DNA of 64,000 nucleotides from Cryobacterium mannosilyticum (lineage in GTDB: Bacteria; Actinomycetota; Actinomycetes; Actinomycetales; Microbacteriaceae): the NCBI RefSeq assembly GCF_004402705.1, contig NZ_SOFM01000010.1, forward strand, positions 62,001-126,000. Direction: 5' to 3'. Of the stretch, positions 39,343 through 50,096 are shown in pieces (position 1 is the first letter of the stretch; each line of letters opens with the position of its first letter). The notes under the pieces are model-generated. The model was not told where the DNA came from, did not search any database, and saw only the letters and a program-made list of their open reading frames with translations. The position numbers and the translations under genes are program-made.

Positions 39343-39438
39343 TTATGAGTAACAAAGTCCAACACTCGTGTACGACTTAGCGGCGAGGGTCTCCCGGCCC
39401 CGCCGTCACCGCCACCACTTCGACAAAGGAGAAAGCCC

Positions 39439-40476
39439 ATGCTCAACTTCTCTCGCCGCCCGGCCGAACCGGCTACGGTCTCCACCCCGTCCGTTCCCGA
39501 CAGCCGTCGCCGGCCGTGGGCACGGAGGCTCCGCATCACCGGGATCGTGGCTGCGGCTGCCGTCGGTTTGACCCTCGTGTCCACGGGCGCGAACCTGGCC
39601 CTGGAGGGCGCTGAGCGCTCGAGCATCACGCCCTACGGGGAACGGATCGAGATCAGCGCCGGCTCGCTGAACGTCTACCAGTCCGGAACCGTCGGCCCGG
39701 CGATCGTGCTGCTCAGCGGTCTCGGCACCGCGGCGCCCGCGCTGGATTTCGCCCCGCTGATCCGGGCGCTCGGCGACCGCAAGGTCATCGTCGTCGAGGG
39801 TTTCGGCTACGGCTACAGCGACATGACCGCCCCCGCCCGCACTGTGGAGAACATCACGACCGAACTCCACGAGGCACTCACCGCGCTCCAAGTCCCCGCA
39901 CCGTACGTGCTGGCCGGACACTCCATCTCCGGTTTCTACACCCTCGCCTACGCCAACCGTTACCCGAAGGAACTGTCCGCCGTCATCGGGATCGACCCGA
40001 CCGTGCCCGCCGGCAAGCTGGGCGCGCCTTCGGCCGGCACCTCGACCGGCTCCCAAGGCGGCATCCCCTGGTCCCGGATCCCGTCCGTCACCGGGCTCGT
40101 GCGCTGGGTCGACTCGATCGCGCCCAGCCTGGCCGAACCGGCCGGCGACGCCTTCACGGCCAGTGAGCGAGAACGCCTCCGCCTGATGTCGAGCTGGAAC
40201 TTCTACAACCCCGCCCTCACCGACGAAACGCTGGAGATGGGCAACAACGCCCGGAAACTGCAGGGGCTCCGCTACCCCGACGGCCTGCCCGTGCTCGACT
40301 TCCTCGCCCAGGACACGATCGACTCCGACCCCGACTGGCAGAAAGCCCACGAAACGCAGCTCCAGAACGTTCAGCAGCACAAGATCGTCGTGCTCAAGGG
40401 CGGGCACTACCTGCACTGGACCCAGTCCACAGTGATCGCGAAGACGATCACCGACTTCCTGGCTCGGAACAACTAG
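39439..40476 (+). CDS. Membrane-anchored alpha/beta hydrolase
   Basis: The 345-residue protein has an N-terminal membrane helix (IVAAAAVGLTLVSTGANLAL, residues 37-56), then an alpha/beta hydrolase fold. The oxyanion loop is LLSGLGTAAPALDF, the nucleophile elbow is AGHSISGFYTLAYA, and the final His is in KGGHYLHWTQ. Esterase or lipase-like activity on the outer side is inferred. It heads a small operon (this gene, a 42-residue protein, a serine hydrolase) controlled by the TetR-type operator. Induction together with the exporter suggests detoxification. Confidence 0.85.
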   Translation: MLNFSRRPAEPATVSTPSVPDSRRRPWARRLRITGIVAAAAVGLTLVSTGANLALEGAERSSITPYGERIEISAGSLNVYQSGTVGPAIVLLSGLGTAAPALDFAPLIRALGDRKVIVVEGFGYGYSDMTAPARTVENITTELHEALTALQVPAPYVLAGHSISGFYTLAYANRYPKELSAVIGIDPTVPAGKLGAPSAGTSTGSQGGIPWSRIPSVTGLVRWVDSIAPSLAEPAGDAFTASERERLRLMSSWNFYNPALTDETLEMGNNARKLQGLRYPDGLPVLDFLAQDTIDSDPDWQKAHETQLQNVQQHKIVVLKGGHYLHWTQSTVIAKTITDFLARNN

Positions 40477-40534
40477 CACGGCACGACGATCTGCCTCGAA
40501 CCCTTCCCGAACCCATCCCGAAAGGATCACCACC

Positions 40535-40663
40535 ATGGAATTCATCATTCTCGCGGCCATCACGTTCGCCGCCGCGGCGGCAGTCCGGGCCATCACCCGA
40601 GACGGCTACACCCGCGTCGCGACCCGCACGCACCACACCGGCCCGGCGAAATGGAGCGAGTGA
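40535..40663 (+). CDS. 42-residue membrane miniprotein
   Basis: This short frame has a good ribosome site (AAAGGATC) before the ATG and a TGA that overlaps the ATG of the next gene (TGATG). The N-terminus is one hydrophobic helix (EFIILAAITFAAAAAVRAI) followed by a basic, His-containing tail (VATRTHHTGPAKWSE). Its position between two hydrolase genes with tight spacing supports a real gene; function unknown. Confidence 0.55.
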   Translation: MEFIILAAITFAAAAAVRAITRDGYTRVATRTHHTGPAKWSE

Positions 40664-41910
40664 TGGCCTCCGACCGAACCCTGGCCACGTTCGCCCGCCG
40701 TTGGCCCGGCAGGGTGCTCGCCGCCGTCGTTCTGCTCGCCATTCCGGCGGTGATGCTGTTCAGGTCGCTGAACGGCGGCACCTACGCCGACGACAGCTGG
40801 ACCGCCCTGCTCATGACGGGCGCACTGGCCCTGGCCTACCTCGTCTCACGCCGCCTGATTCCCACGGTGTTGGTCGGAGCGCTCGTCGTCGGCCTGACCG
40901 CCTGGACCCTCTCCCCCAGCCTCGCCGACAGCCGCATCGGCGACGCGGCGGTCCTCGGCAGTTTGGACCGGGAAGCAGGCCAGGGAATGCTCGCCGGATT
41001 CCAGGACCTGGCGGTCGCCCGGGTCGACCTCGACTCAGCCCACCCGGTCCGGTTCGGCGGCCTCGGTGCCGACGAGACAACCCTCATGGAGGTCGGGTCG
41101 CTGACGAAGGCGATGACCGGACTCGTGATCAGGGACGCCGTGGACCGGGGCGAACTGCGCATGGACATCCCGGTGTCGACCTACCTGCCCCAGCTGGCAG
41201 GGTCGCCGGCCGGCACGGTCACCCTGAACGAGCTCGTCACCCACACCGCCGGCTACGCCGAATTCGGAGCCGCCAGCCTCCGCCGCGCACTCTGGGGCGC
41301 ACCGCTCGGCCAGAACTTCCTGGGCACCGGCCTCACGCAGCTGCTCCAGGAAGCCCGGGAGGGAACTCTCCCAACCAGAGGGGCCTATGCCTACTCCACC
41401 CTGGGCGCCGCCATTGCCGGGCAGGCCGCGGCGGCCGCAGCCGGGATGAGCTACCCCGACCTGATGCGCACCCGCCTCTTCGAACCGCTCGCGATGACCC
41501 ACACCGTCATCGAAGACCAGCGCTCCCTCGTTCCGGGCGGCCGATCGAAGAGCGGCCTCCGCGTGCAGCCCTGGCTGCTGGACGCCTACGCACCGGGCGG
41601 CGGCGCCGTCTCCACCACCGGCGACCTCGCCAGGCTCGCCACCGCGCTCCTCGACGGCACCGCACCCGGCCTGGCCGCCCTGGACCCGACCACCGCTACA
41701 GACATGACGGGCACCCACATCGGAGACTTCTGGCACGTCTCCACCAGGGATGACGGCCGGACGCTCGCCTGGCACAACGGCCAGACCGGCGGCTATAGCT
41801 CCTACTTCGGCATCGACCGCACCCGGGGCATGGCCGTCATCGTGCTCTCCGATATCGCCAACCCCGCCGCCTACGACCTGGGCGTCGAACTCCTGGCCGG
41901 CCACGACTGA
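40663..41910 (+). CDS. Serine hydrolase of the class C beta-lactamase/DD-peptidase family
   Basis: The 415-residue protein has two to three N-terminal membrane segments (residues 15-90), then a beta-lactamase-like domain. The nucleophile SxxK is in EVGSLTKAM, the Tyr motif is YAYSTLG (YxS rather than YxN), and the third motif is WHNGQTGGYSSY. Such proteins act as esterases, peptidases or beta-lactamase relatives. Its ATG is chosen because it overlaps the TGA of the 42-residue gene and has GGAG seven bases upstream. It is the third gene of the TetR-controlled hydrolase operon. Confidence 0.88.
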   Translation: MASDRTLATFARRWPGRVLAAVVLLAIPAVMLFRSLNGGTYADDSWTALLMTGALALAYLVSRRLIPTVLVGALVVGLTAWTLSPSLADSRIGDAAVLGSLDREAGQGMLAGFQDLAVARVDLDSAHPVRFGGLGADETTLMEVGSLTKAMTGLVIRDAVDRGELRMDIPVSTYLPQLAGSPAGTVTLNELVTHTAGYAEFGAASLRRALWGAPLGQNFLGTGLTQLLQEAREGTLPTRGAYAYSTLGAAIAGQAAAAAAGMSYPDLMRTRLFEPLAMTHTVIEDQRSLVPGGRSKSGLRVQPWLLDAYAPGGGAVSTTGDLARLATALLDGTAPGLAALDPTTATDMTGTHIGDFWHVSTRDDGRTLAWHNGQTGGYSSYFGIDRTRGMAVIVLSDIANPAAYDLGVELLAGHD

Positions 41911-41944
41911 CACCATTGCAGGTCACACGGGCCTGACACTGGAT

Positions 41945-42253
41945 TCACGCGTCGAGGTAGGCGACCACGTTGGCCGGAATCCCGAGCACCAGGGCATAAG
42001 CGTCGTGCGCGAGCAGAAGGCCCCGCGGATGCCGGGACACCTGCCAGCCGTGCAGGTCGAGGCCGCGCGTGAGGGTTTCAATCCACGCCTCCTCCCGTTC
42101 CCGGGCATTGCGCGGTTCGCGGTCCGCCCCGAGGATCACGCGGTATCGCACCTCCTCGACCGAGAGGCCGGACAGCTCCTCCAGGTGATGGTCGACGTCG
42201 AGGGCGACGGGAGCGAGGTACAGATCGGCCAGGTCATGTGGTCGTGTGCTCAC
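41945..42253 (-). CDS. Uncharacterised 102-residue protein
   Basis: The protein is acidic, without signal or membrane segments: LADLYLAPVALDVDHHLEELSGLSVEEVRYRV at the start and GIPANVVAYLDA at the end. I do not recognise a family. The ATG at 42253 is 147 bases from the divergent MalT-type regulator, so it may be controlled by it. Coding evidence is the uninterrupted frame with third-position GC bias matching its neighbours. Confidence 0.6.
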   Translation of the reverse strand: MSTRPHDLADLYLAPVALDVDHHLEELSGLSVEEVRYRVILGADREPRNAREREEAWIETLTRGLDLHGWQVSRHPRGLLLAHDAYALVLGIPANVVAYLDA

Positions 42254-42400
42254 AACCGCCTCCTTCAGTTGACCTCAACATAGCCGTGCACTCCGCCGAA
42301 CGATAGCGAATTGACGGCATTGGACAGCCCGTCGAACGCCCTGACCGCCGGTCGGCGGTCGGCGAGCGCCGTTTCCCCCGGCCCTCAATATGATGAGGTC

Positions 42401-45184
42401 ATGCCGACGCCCGTCCTGGCCACGAAACTCTTCGTTCCTGCTCTGCGACCCCAGGTCGTTCCTCGCCCGCGCCTGATCGCGCGTCTGAGGGAGGGCCTGC
42501 GCCCGGGCCGGAAGCTGACTCTCATCTCGGCCCCTGCCGGCTTCGGCAAGACAACTCTCCTCAGCGAGTGGATCGCCGACAGCCGGCAACGTGACGCGAG
42601 CGTTCGAGTGGCCTGGGTGTCCCTGGACGACGGCGACAACGACCCGGCCCGCTTCCTGACCTACCTCGTCGCCGCCCTGCGGAGTGCCGGGCCCGCTCAG
42701 CCGCCATCGGTCGAGCAGGCACTGACGGTCGAGCACGCACTGACGGTCGAGCAGGCACTGACGGTCGAACAGACGCTCACGGCGCTCATCAACGACATCG
42801 CACAGGCGCCGCACGACACCATCCTCGTGCTCGACGACTTCCACCTGGTTGATGCGGCGCCGGTGCGGGATGCCCTCGCCTTCCTGCTGGAGCGCCTCCC
42901 GTCGAACCTGCACCTGGCCATGGCCGGCCGCTCCGACCCGTCGCTCCCGCTGGCCCGGCTGCGGGGCCGGGGCGAGTTGACCGAGTTGCGTGCGGCTGAC
43001 CTGCGCTTCACACCGGACGAATCCGCTGCGTTCCTCAACGAGGTGATGGGCCTGACGCTCTCGGCCACCGACATCGCCGCCCTCGAGACCCGCACCGAGG
43101 GCTGGATCGCCGGCCTGCAGCTGGCCGCCCTGTCCATGCGGGATCGTTCGGACATCGCCGGTTTCATCCGGGCGTTCACGGGCAGCCACCGGTTCGTGAT
43201 CGACTATCTGGTCGAAGAGGTGCTGCAGCGCCAGCCGGACGACGTGCGCAACTTCCTGTTCCGCACCGCCATTCTCGACCGGCTCAGCGGCCCCCTCTGC
43301 GACGCCGTCACCGGGCAGGCACGGGGCGACGAGATGCTCGAGAAACTGGAGCGGGAGAACCTGTTCGTCGCTCCGCTGGACGACCACCGCCGATGGTACC
43401 GCTACCATCACCTGTTCGCCGACGTTCTCCGGGCCCGGTTCCCCGCCGAGTGGCGCGATAGCCTGCCCGACCTCCATCGACGAGCCGGCGAGTGGTACGA
43501 GCGAAACAACCTGCCCGAGGACGCGGTCAGGCATGCGCTTGCCGCCGAGGACTTCGAGCGCGCCGCGAACCTCATCGAGGGGGCCGTGCCTGCCCTGCGC
43601 AAGGGCAGGCAGGACGCGACCCTGCTCGAGTGGCTCACGCTGCTGCCTGCCGAGGTCGTGGCTCGCCGGCCCGTGCTCAGCGTCTACCTCGCCTGGGCGA
43701 TGCTCATTGCGGGCAACCTGGATGCCGTCGAACTCCGGCTGAGGGACGCCGAGGCGGGCCTGAGTGCGGCGGCCGGCGCAGGCAGCGGGCCCGGCGCAGC
43801 CGTGGCCGGCGCAGCCGGGGCCGACCCTGCCGCAGTCGGAGAAGAGCTTCGGCTGCTGCCGGTGATGATCGCCGTCTACCGGGCCTCGCTCGCCCAGGCG
43901 CTGGGTGATGTGGCCGGCACCGCGGAGCACGCCCGGCGCGCGCTCGACCTCACCGAGCCGGGCGATCACTTCGGACGTGCGGCGGCGGCCGGCTTCCTGG
44001 GCCTCGCCTCCTGGGCGAGCGGAGACCTCGAGGCGGGACTGCGGGCCTTCGCCGAGGTCAGGACGACCCTGCGGCTGGCCGGCAACACCGCCGATGTGCT
44101 CGGCACCACGGTGGTGCTGGCCGACATGCTGATCCCGCTCGGTCGCCTGCGTGACGCCCGGCGGGCCTACGACGAAGCCCTGCAGGTGGCGAGCGCGCAG
44201 GGCGAGCCGGCTCCGCAGCCGATGGCCGACCTGCATGTGGGCATCAGCGAGCTGCACCGGGAGCAGGGCGAACTGGATGCCGCCAGGGAGCACCTGCTGG
44301 CAGCCCAGGCACTCGGCGAGCGCGCGTCCCTGCCCGAGAACCGCTATCGCTGGTTCGTCGCGATGGCGCGGGTCAGGGAAGCCGAGGGAAACCCCGACGC
44401 GGCGCTGGACCTGCTCACCGAGGCGGAACACCTGTACGCGCGCGGCTTCTTCCCCGAGGTGCGCCCGATATCCGCGCTGAGGGCCCGCGTCTGGATCTCG
44501 CAGGGCCGGCTGGCCGAGGCACGGGAGTGGGCGACCGGGCAGGGGCTCTCCACCGCCGATCTCAGTTATCTGAGCGAGTTCTCGCAGATCACCCTGGCGC
44601 GACTGCTGATCGCCGAGCACCGGGCCGATCCGAAGCAGGGCGCGATTCAGGAGGCACTGGCACTGCTGGACCGGCTCCTCGAGGCGGCCGAGGCAGGGGG
44701 CCGCACGGGAAGCGGCAACGAGATCCTGGTGTTGCAGGCGCTCGCCCATCAGGCCCGGGGACGTCTCTCCCTCGCCCTCGCGTCCCTGGAACGGGTGCTC
44801 GACCAGGCCGAACCGGAAGGCTACCTGCGACTCTTCCTCGATGAGGGTGCTCCCCTGGCAGAGCTTCTGGGTGAGGCCGCGCACCGGGGAATCCGGCCCG
44901 GGCACCTCTCCCGGTTGCGCCGCGCATTCCGGCCGGCCACCGCCGGGGCCCAGCCCGTCGGGGCCCAGCCCGCCGTACCCCTGGCCGCCGGGGAGGCGCT
45001 GAGCGAGCGCGAACTGCACGTGCTCCGGCTGCTGGCCACCGAGCTCAGCGGGCCGGAGATCGCCCGCGAGCTCTACCTGTCCCTGAACACGATCCGCACC
45101 CACACGCGGCACATCTTCGGCAAGCTCTCGGTGAACAGTCGGCCGGCGGCCGTGCGCCGGGCCGAAGAGCTGGATCTGCTCTAG
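42401..45184 (+). CDS. MalT-like LuxR family ATP-dependent regulator
   Basis: This large 927-residue STAND regulator has a Walker A at ISAPAGFGKTTLLSEW (about residue 45), a Walker B-like TILVLDDFHLV and sensor GRSDPSLPLARL, then tetratricopeptide-like repeats (about 450-830). The C-terminal LuxR helix-turn-helix contains LSERELHVLRLLA and LYLSLNTIRTHTRHIFGKL. Such proteins bind ATP and an inducer to activate transcription, as MalT does with maltotriose. The ATG at 42401 follows GAGG. Residues 104-127 are a fourfold VEQALT repeat. Target genes are unknown. Confidence 0.9.
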   Translation: MPTPVLATKLFVPALRPQVVPRPRLIARLREGLRPGRKLTLISAPAGFGKTTLLSEWIADSRQRDASVRVAWVSLDDGDNDPARFLTYLVAALRSAGPAQPPSVEQALTVEHALTVEQALTVEQTLTALINDIAQAPHDTILVLDDFHLVDAAPVRDALAFLLERLPSNLHLAMAGRSDPSLPLARLRGRGELTELRAADLRFTPDESAAFLNEVMGLTLSATDIAALETRTEGWIAGLQLAALSMRDRSDIAGFIRAFTGSHRFVIDYLVEEVLQRQPDDVRNFLFRTAILDRLSGPLCDAVTGQARGDEMLEKLERENLFVAPLDDHRRWYRYHHLFADVLRARFPAEWRDSLPDLHRRAGEWYERNNLPEDAVRHALAAEDFERAANLIEGAVPALRKGRQDATLLEWLTLLPAEVVARRPVLSVYLAWAMLIAGNLDAVELRLRDAEAGLSAAAGAGSGPGAAVAGAAGADPAAVGEELRLLPVMIAVYRASLAQALGDVAGTAEHARRALDLTEPGDHFGRAAAAGFLGLASWASGDLEAGLRAFAEVRTTLRLAGNTADVLGTTVVLADMLIPLGRLRDARRAYDEALQVASAQGEPAPQPMADLHVGISELHREQGELDAAREHLLAAQALGERASLPENRYRWFVAMARVREAEGNPDAALDLLTEAEHLYARGFFPEVRPISALRARVWISQGRLAEAREWATGQGLSTADLSYLSEFSQITLARLLIAEHRADPKQGAIQEALALLDRLLEAAEAGGRTGSGNEILVLQALAHQARGRLSLALASLERVLDQAEPEGYLRLFLDEGAPLAELLGEAAHRGIRPGHLSRLRRAFRPATAGAQPVGAQPAVPLAAGEALSERELHVLRLLATELSGPEIARELYLSLNTIRTHTRHIFGKLSVNSRPAAVRRAEELDLL
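42710..42781 (+). repeat. 18-base coding minisatellite, four copies
   Basis: Four tandem units of about 18 bases (first unit GTCGAGCAGGCACTGACG) encode VEQALT, VEHALT, VEQALT and VEQTLT in the MalT-like regulator, between Walker A and Walker B. The first three units are nearly identical, so recent slippage or expansion is likely. Confidence 0.9.
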
Positions 45185-45379
45185 CGCCGGTCGCCGACGA
45201 CGACACCGACCGGACACCGACAGGGACTGACAGGAACTCTGACAGGCAGGGGTGACATCATCGAAGGACAGGGCGGGCGCCGCTGACGCATTCGCGGCCC
45301 ACCGCACCGCCATCGAAATGAAAGCCGCCGTGTAACCCACTCAGCAGAGCAAGCCGACATCCGCCTCATCGTCTCGGAC

Positions 45380-46186
45380 ATGGATGGCACCCTTCTCGAT
45401 GACGACGGCCGCGTTCCCGACGCGTTCTGGCCTCTCCTCGACGACCTCGCGCAGGCCGGAGTGCTGTTCGTTCCCGCCAGCGGCCGCCAGTACCAGACCC
45501 TTCACGCGGTCTTCGGCGAGCGCGACGGCCTGCTCTACATTGCGGAGAACGGGGCCAACGTGGTCAAGGACGGCACCAGCATCGTGCAGGAACCCGTCGA
45601 TCCAGCGATCATCGCCCCCATCGTGGACTGGGTGCGCACCACCGCGGCCGCCGGAGCCGACCTGGGGATCATCGTCTGCGGCGCCCGCTCCGCCTACATC
45701 GAACGCTCCGATCCCGACTTCGTCAGCCACGTGTCCCGCTACTACGCGGCACTCGAGGTCGTGGCGGATGTCCAGGTCGCCGCCCTCGATGACGTCGTCC
45801 TCAAACTCGCGATCTACGACGTCGGCAGGGCCGAGACCCGCACGGGACCGGCGATCCGCGAGCTCGACCTCCCGGCGGACGTTGTGGTCTCCGGCGAGAA
45901 CTACGTCGATGTGATGGGCCAGGGAGCGAACAAGGGCCGGGCCCTGGTGCGGCTCCAGCAACAGCTGGGCATCAGCAGGGATCAGACGATGGCGTTCGGC
46001 GACTACCTCAACGACGCCGAGATGCTCGATGCTGCCGGGCATTCCTACGCTGTTGCCAACGCGCACCCGAGCATCCGTGCCCGCGCCCGGAACATCGCCC
46101 CCTCGAACTCGGAGGCCGGCGTGATCAGCAGCATCCTCGCCGCCCTGCCGCACCTGCAGGGCGAGCGCGCGACGAGCGTGCTCTAG
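45380..46186 (+). CDS. Cof-type HAD phosphatase with defective or unusual start
   Basis: The protein has HAD motifs: motif I begins D-MDGTLLDDDG, motif II SGRQYQT, motif III Lys in GANKGRAL and motif IV in AFGDYLNDAEML. Cof-like sugar-phosphatase activity is expected. The first in-frame ATG (45380) is the Met directly after the nucleophile Asp (GAC 45377-45379), so this start would remove the catalytic residue. Upstream in-frame codons read TCAGCAGAG...ATCCGCCTCATCGTCTCG, giving IRLIVSD before it, with no ATG/GTG/TTG back to a stop at 45284. An ATG at 45318 followed by GTG is in another frame. Confidence 0.8.
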   Translation: MDGTLLDDDGRVPDAFWPLLDDLAQAGVLFVPASGRQYQTLHAVFGERDGLLYIAENGANVVKDGTSIVQEPVDPAIIAPIVDWVRTTAAAGADLGIIVCGARSAYIERSDPDFVSHVSRYYAALEVVADVQVAALDDVVLKLAIYDVGRAETRTGPAIRELDLPADVVVSGENYVDVMGQGANKGRALVRLQQQLGISRDQTMAFGDYLNDAEMLDAAGHSYAVANAHPSIRARARNIAPSNSEAGVISSILAALPHLQGERATSVL

Positions 46187-46259
46187 CCGTACGCGACCTG
46201 ACCCCCCGGCGACGGGGAACCAGTCGTATGCTCGAAGCGGGTTGGATCGAGTCAGACGA

Positions 46260-46314
46260 CGCCGGCGGGCACCGCCGACGGGCAAACGCCGACGGGCAGA
46301 CGCCGACGGGCACC
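46260..46314 (+). repeat. 14-base tandem repeats upstream of the UvrA-like gene
   Basis: About four units of CGCCGACGGGCANN run head to tail (46260-46272, 46273-46286, 46287-46300, 46301-46314), ending 34 bases before the ATG at 46349. They probably arose by slippage; a role in the leader is possible. Confidence 0.8.
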
Positions 46315-46348
46315 GCCAGGTCGGCCCGGCGCTACAGAGGGAGACACG

Positions 46349-48739
<2,391 letters not shown>

Positions 48740-48764
48740 CCGCGAGGAGACGCGCGTCCGGCCC

Positions 48765-50096
48765 TCAGCTGCCGGTCGTGTTGGCCGACGCGGCGGCGTG
48801 CTCTGAGCCTGCTTGCCCGGCCTCGGCGACCTTGCGCCTCTTGACCAGGACCGCGAAGTATGCGGCGGCAACGGCGCCAACCAGGCCGATGCCGGCCGTG
48901 ATCAGGAAGTACAGGTTGTTGGCGCCGGCCACGTCATCACCATAGGCGGTATAGATGGCGGCGCTGATCTGAGGCAAGACGATGTCGGGAAGGTACCCGA
49001 CGAGCGAGATCAGCCCGATCGCGATGCCCGTCGCCGCCACAGGAACCCGGCAGTCTTCAAGCAGCGACCAGTAGACACCGCGGATGACGTAGACGAACAG
49101 TCCGACCAAGACCACCAGCACGTAGACCAGACCGATGGCAAAACCACCTGGCATGAGCGCCAACCCGATCAGCCCGACGGCCGCGGCCAGCATGGCGGCC
49201 GACAACACCCGAGACTTTCCGAGCTTGTCGGCGAGGTATCCACCACCGAATCCACCGATGGGCCGCATCCACATCACGACGACGGTGACGACTCCGGCGG
49301 CAACCGGGGTAACCGAGTGGTTCGTCGTCAGGTATCCGGAGAAGTAGTAGTACGCCCAGAAGAGGGTGTACCCGCAGAACAGTGCGAACATCAAGACCCA
49401 CACTTCACGGATCTTGAGGATGCGGCGAACGGCGGCGAACGGCGACTCGACCGGCTCGGCGTGGGTCTCCTCGGCTTTCATCTTCTCGTCGCTGGACAGC
49501 ACGAAGAAGAGCACAACGGCGAGCACGATGAGCACAGCGCAGTACATGTACACGACCGCCTGGAATCCTGCCGTGGTGTCGGTGATGTCCGACCCGCCGT
49601 CGCCGACGAACGCCGCGAAGATCCCGACCGCCACGGTGGCAAGGGCCGCTTCAACCACTCCTCGCCCGCCATCGAGGGCGCCGAAGAATCTGCCTTCCTC
49701 GTTCTTCTCAGCGAGCAGGTTGACTGCCTTCAGGAGCGCACTCCAGAAGGTGAAGACGGAGGCAAAGCCCCAGACGAGGAAGACGTAGACCAAAGTCGAC
49801 TTGTCCGGGATCTGGGCGTAGAACAATCCCGTGACCGCTGTGAGGGCCAACGAAAAGGTGATCATGTACTTCGTGGGGAATTTGTCGGCCAGCCATCCGC
49901 TGGGCAGGTAACCGATGACGAAGATGATGCCGAGCATCGAGTACAGATTTGCCAACTCGGCATTCGACATGTCGAAGACCTGCAGAATTGTCGCCTCAAA
50001 GTTCTGACGCAGGTACACCAACGGGTAGATGGAACCTCCCGCCAGAATCAGCAGCACGAGTTGGAAGATCTTCTTTGAGTGGCCGGTCTTATACAT
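48765..50096 (-). CDS. ygcS: MFS transporter of the ygc-type cluster
   Basis: The 443-residue transporter has 12 membrane segments, among them LVYLRQNFEATILQVFDMS, GYLPSGWLADKFPTKYMI (motif A) and GGYLADKLGKSRVL. Length and order resemble the E. coli YgcS transporter (about 445 residues, from memory). The ATG at 50096 overlaps the kinase stop (ATGTATAA), so it is the last gene of the FAD oxidase - SDR - kinase - transporter operon. The substrate is presumably the polyol or sugar-like compound used by this pathway, which is unknown. Confidence 0.85.
   Translation of the reverse strand: MYKTGHSKKIFQLVLLILAGGSIYPLVYLRQNFEATILQVFDMSNAELANLYSMLGIIFVIGYLPSGWLADKFPTKYMITFSLALTAVTGLFYAQIPDKSTLVYVFLVWGFASVFTFWSALLKAVNLLAEKNEEGRFFGALDGGRGVVEAALATVAVGIFAAFVGDGGSDITDTTAGFQAVVYMYCAVLIVLAVVLFFVLSSDEKMKAEETHAEPVESPFAAVRRILKIREVWVLMFALFCGYTLFWAYYYFSGYLTTNHSVTPVAAGVVTVVVMWMRPIGGFGGGYLADKLGKSRVLSAAMLAAAVGLIGLALMPGGFAIGLVYVLVVLVGLFVYVIRGVYWSLLEDCRVPVAATGIAIGLISLVGYLPDIVLPQISAAIYTAYGDDVAGANNLYFLITAGIGLVGAVAAAYFAVLVKRRKVAEAGQAGSEHAAASANTTGS

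Noticed and set aside
42710..42781. CRISPR-like repeat
   Set aside because: Units are contiguous without spacers and stay in frame in a coding gene.
45318..45335. Short ORF MKAAV as a leader peptide of the HAD gene
   Set aside because: Five codons with no ribosome site; more likely the displaced start of the phosphatase itself.
42275..45340. Antisense reading frame of 1021 codons opposite the MalT-like regulator
   Set aside because: Arises from GC-rich third positions of the plus-strand gene; no recognisable domains, low-complexity Gly/Arg/Gln composition.
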